DNA of 64,000 bases from Pseudopyrenochaeta lycopersici. Taxonomy: Eukaryota; Ascomycota; Dothideomycetes; Pleosporales; Pseudopyrenochaetaceae. Position numbers and translations under genes: made by a program. The stretch covers positions 496,001 to 560,000 of the forward strand of contig NHZP01000005.1 in the NCBI GenBank assembly GCA_003313425.1. Direction: 5' to 3'. Positions within the stretch are counted from its first letter, which is position 1. Each line of letters starts with the position of its first letter. The notes beneath the pieces are model-generated. The model was not told where the DNA came from. It saw only the letters and a program-made list of their open reading frames with translations, and did not search any database. Shown here one piece after another: positions 61,701-64,000 of the stretch.

Positions 61701-62004
61701 AATGCGGCGCTCGCAGCCAGAGCCTGGCGCATACGTGCCGCCTGGGACACGGGTTGAGCAGGCTGGTCTTCATCTTTGTAGATAAGGCCTTCGGCAGATT
61801 GCGGAGATCTGCTTGAAGAGTTCAATTGCCTCCGTTGCGTAGATGATGACGGCGTAGGGAGTGTGTGCACGATTGCAGGTTGTCGAGTGGCGCAGAAGAT
61901 ACAGATGTCGCGGGGTGCAGAAACCTGGTACAATTACATGTCAATGGTCGAAATGGGCATTATAGATGCATCGTTCTTACCCGAAGACCGCGTGCTCTCC
62001 GCAT
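58747..62004 (-). CDS. IFM1: Mitochondrial translation initiation factor IF-2, with zinc knuckle
   Basis: Three exons (61981-62004, 58969-61924, 58747-58898), introns 56 and 70 bp, give 1043 residues. Exon 1 encodes MRRARGLR, part of an Arg-rich mitochondrial targeting sequence. A long disordered N region (to about 430) contains one CCHC zinc knuckle ([14 protein letters not shown], about 257-270). Then come IF2-N-like helices ([20 protein letters not shown]) and the G domain: GHVDHGKTT (about 524), switch [18 protein letters not shown] (about 571), NKID (about 625). Domain II ([20 protein letters not shown]) and domain III/IV ([37 protein letters not shown]) follow, ending [19 protein letters not shown] from exon 3. 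It is a GTPase placing fMet-tRNA on mitoribosomes. Without the first and last exons neither the presequence nor the C terminus is complete. Confidence 0.95.
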
Positions 62005-62423
62005 AATGGGCAATGTGATGGGTGGTGGCTGTCTCGATGGTTCCTTCAAAAGATCTGAAGACCGGAGGTCCCCTCGGCAGCTACCGGGATATCCCTGTCG
62101 ATGACATTAGCATTCCACTATTGGCCTGTCTGCGTCCCTCACCAAACTCCCCAAATGGCTATGCTGGACGAAAGTCTATGGCATCAGTCCTTGCTCTGGT
62201 AATTCGGAGTTTTAGGGCAGGCATAAATAGACGTTCATGGCTATGCGATTTCAAAACGACGAGCATCGCCGAGAGAGACAGCAGTAATCGCAAAGCTAGC
62301 ATGCGGCATTTCCTTCTAAAATGTGTGCCAAGCAATACGCAAAAGACATGATGAACACATAATAGAAGATAATTTCATGTCATAAAACACTACTCATTGA
62401 GCACATTCCGAGTCGGTAATACT
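62005..62423. other. Intergenic between mtIF2 and P450
   Basis: About 420 bp; no gene seen. Contains the mtIF2 promoter and the P450 3' flank. Confidence 0.5.
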
Positions 62424-64000
62424 TCACTCCATCGCTTCTTTCATCCTGATTTTCACGCCGTCAGATGGGCATGTAGTCAAGCTCAGCGCATGTCTCATAA
62501 CCCCCGCCCCACCGGTCGCCTTCTCCTCCCAACTGTTCCCGACTCCTTGCAAGACTTCGAACCTCTGCGCCAACCTCACAATCACATAGCCCGCCTCGGT
62601 GAGCGCAAATTGCTGACCAATGCAAATTCGAGGTCCACCGTTGAAGGGCAAATACTCCCAGCCACTCTTCCTGCCATCCCATCGGTCAGGCTTGAACTCC
62701 TCGGCATCAGGCCCCCAGAGGTCCTTGCGCCGGTGCATGACATATACACTGTAATCCACTTGCTGACCTTTCCTCACGTACACAGGTGATCTTCCGTCTG
62801 GGCCACCACCATTCGGGATCGTAGTGTCGCGGAGAGCGCGGCGGCCGTCTACGGGGACGACCGGGTAAAGTCGTAGAGTTTCATTGAGAATCCATTGGAG
62901 GTAGTTGCAGCTCTTCAGGTTCGAGAACGTAAGATTCTTGGGGCGGCTGTAGGTGCCAAATTCCTCAAGAACGATAGTACGTAGCTTGGCATATACGTCG
63001 GGATGCTGCGTGAAGAGCATGAAGACGTATGAGAGAAGAGAGGCAGTGGTGTCACGGCCGGCGAGGAGGATAGAGATCATGTGGGAGCGGAGCTCGACGG
63101 GATCGCGTGTTGATTCTGCAAGCGCGTCCAGGAAGACATATTTTTGCTTCCCGTGCGAAGTTGTTGAAGCAGGCGCCTTCTCCTTTGAAAGTGCAAGTTG
63201 CACGTAGTGGTCGATGAAGGCATGGCAACGATTACAGTGTTCTTTGAAGGCCTTGTCATAGGCGAGCCAATAGCCGTCGCCGAGGCGAGCACCGTGTGCG
63301 AGTGTGTTCTGAGCTTTATCGAACGACAAAGCGAAGTCAGTCTCGTTGACGGCCATAGGAGCTTTGCTTGACACGTAGTCAGGCAGACACGAGAGCTGAG
63401 AGTCTACACTCTCGCCGAACAAGAACTCAGTTGCAGAATCAATCGTCAAGCGAAAAAACATTGGCTGAAGATTGGTGACATCGGTCCACCCATCTTTGTT
63501 GACAGGAATGACTCGCACTGAGAAAGTATGTTGTCAGTGAGTATCTTACACGAGGGTCGCATATAGGCACTTACTCATGTTCTGCACATGGTTCTCCTCA
63601 AGATCCAGATCGCTAACTTGGTCTCGGGCAAATTGAGGGCGAAGCAGGTTTCGTGCATGTGCCCACTCTTCGCCGTCCGAGGAGAACTGTCTCACAATCA
63701 GCAACCACGCTATACAAGCCGGCGTGCGCAATGCTGACGCTCAGCGGCGGCAGAACACTTACAATTCCCCGTCCAAGTAGCGGAAAGAAGTTGTTATTTC
63801 TCGCCTCTCCCAGCCCGAAGTCCTTGAATTGCGTCGCAAGCACCGCCTGGATGTTCTTTGGGTCCACGGTAAAGAAGGCCTCAGAGCCCATGAGATAATT
63901 AGAAAAGGTGCTGATAACCTTGCCTTTCTCGTTGCAGACTTCCTCGACACGAGTCTGGAAAAATTGTGGAATGCGCTGTTCTTTATCCGCTTTCATCATT
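62424..64000 (-). CDS. Cytochrome P450, CYP52-clan (fatty acid/alkane hydroxylase-like), 5' partial
   Basis: Visible exons are 63763-64000 (continuing past the edge), 63575-63686 and 62424-63517, with introns of 76 and 57 bp; about 480 residues are visible. Features in order: substrate region [20 protein letters not shown], helix C ([17 protein letters not shown]), I-helix [11 protein letters not shown]-helix ETLR, PERF-like FKPDRW, and heme loop [17 protein letters not shown] with the ligand Cys. This pattern resembles CYP52 and its filamentous-fungal relatives, ER enzymes that omega-hydroxylate alkanes and fatty acids. The N-terminal membrane anchor should lie just outside the window; the ATG at 63999 is not the true start. 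Substrate is inferred from family only. Confidence 0.92.

Overview
The window is nuclear DNA of a filamentous ascomycete (Pezizomycotina). A Dothideomycete, perhaps Pleosporales, is my best guess from overall protein character, but I could not test it. The evidence is short GT-AG introns (mostly 47-86 bp, a few 118-155 bp) with CTAAC/CTGAC-type branch points, fungal housekeeping proteins (Dopey, RNA14, GMH1/UNC-50, TAN1, mtTFB), an Argonaute, a CYP52-clan P450 and an amadoriase-like oxidase. I rebuilt gene models by hand from reading frame, splice signals and family conservation, so several run through exons that carry no start codon of their own.

Left third (1-24.7 kb): a cytosolic papain-like cysteine peptidase (-); a long empty stretch; a short-chain dehydrogenase with a frame problem at its only intron (+); RPS20/uS10 (-) head to head with the CUE3/ASCC2 homologue (+); an APH-fold protein lacking its catalytic residues (-); TAN1 for tRNA ac4C (-); mitochondrial transcription factor mtTFB (-) head to head with an amadoriase-like flavoprotein (+); and a C2H2 zinc-finger protein (+) alone between two gene-poor stretches of 4.1 and 3.3 kb.

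Middle (28-47.6 kb): a secreted protein with a His/Pro-rich insert and an ADP-ribosyltransferase-like pattern (+); a Cys-rich single-pass membrane protein (-); a small acidic protein with a Thr tail (+); a small two-exon PPxY/transmembrane gene (-), easily missed because its long exon has no usable start codon, divergent from DOP1/dopA (+); a disordered Ser/Pro-rich protein (+); a PDAP1/PP28 phosphoprotein (+); and an HNH-type Cys/His protein with an overlapping upstream ORF (+).

Right end (47.8-64 kb): a slicer-type Argonaute with a 5' UTR intron (-); RNA14/CstF-77 (-) head to head with GMH1/UNC-50 (+); mitochondrial IF-2 with an added zinc knuckle (-); and a CYP52-like P450 (-) running off the right edge.

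These are mostly dispersed housekeeping genes, not a cluster. The most suggestive arrangement is uS10 and CUE3 sharing a 375-bp intergenic region: uS10 is the ribosomal protein ubiquitinated at stalled ribosomes, and Cue3 is a ubiquitin-binding subunit of the RQT complex that acts on those ribosomes. I saw no tRNA, rRNA, intact transposon or biosynthetic cluster.
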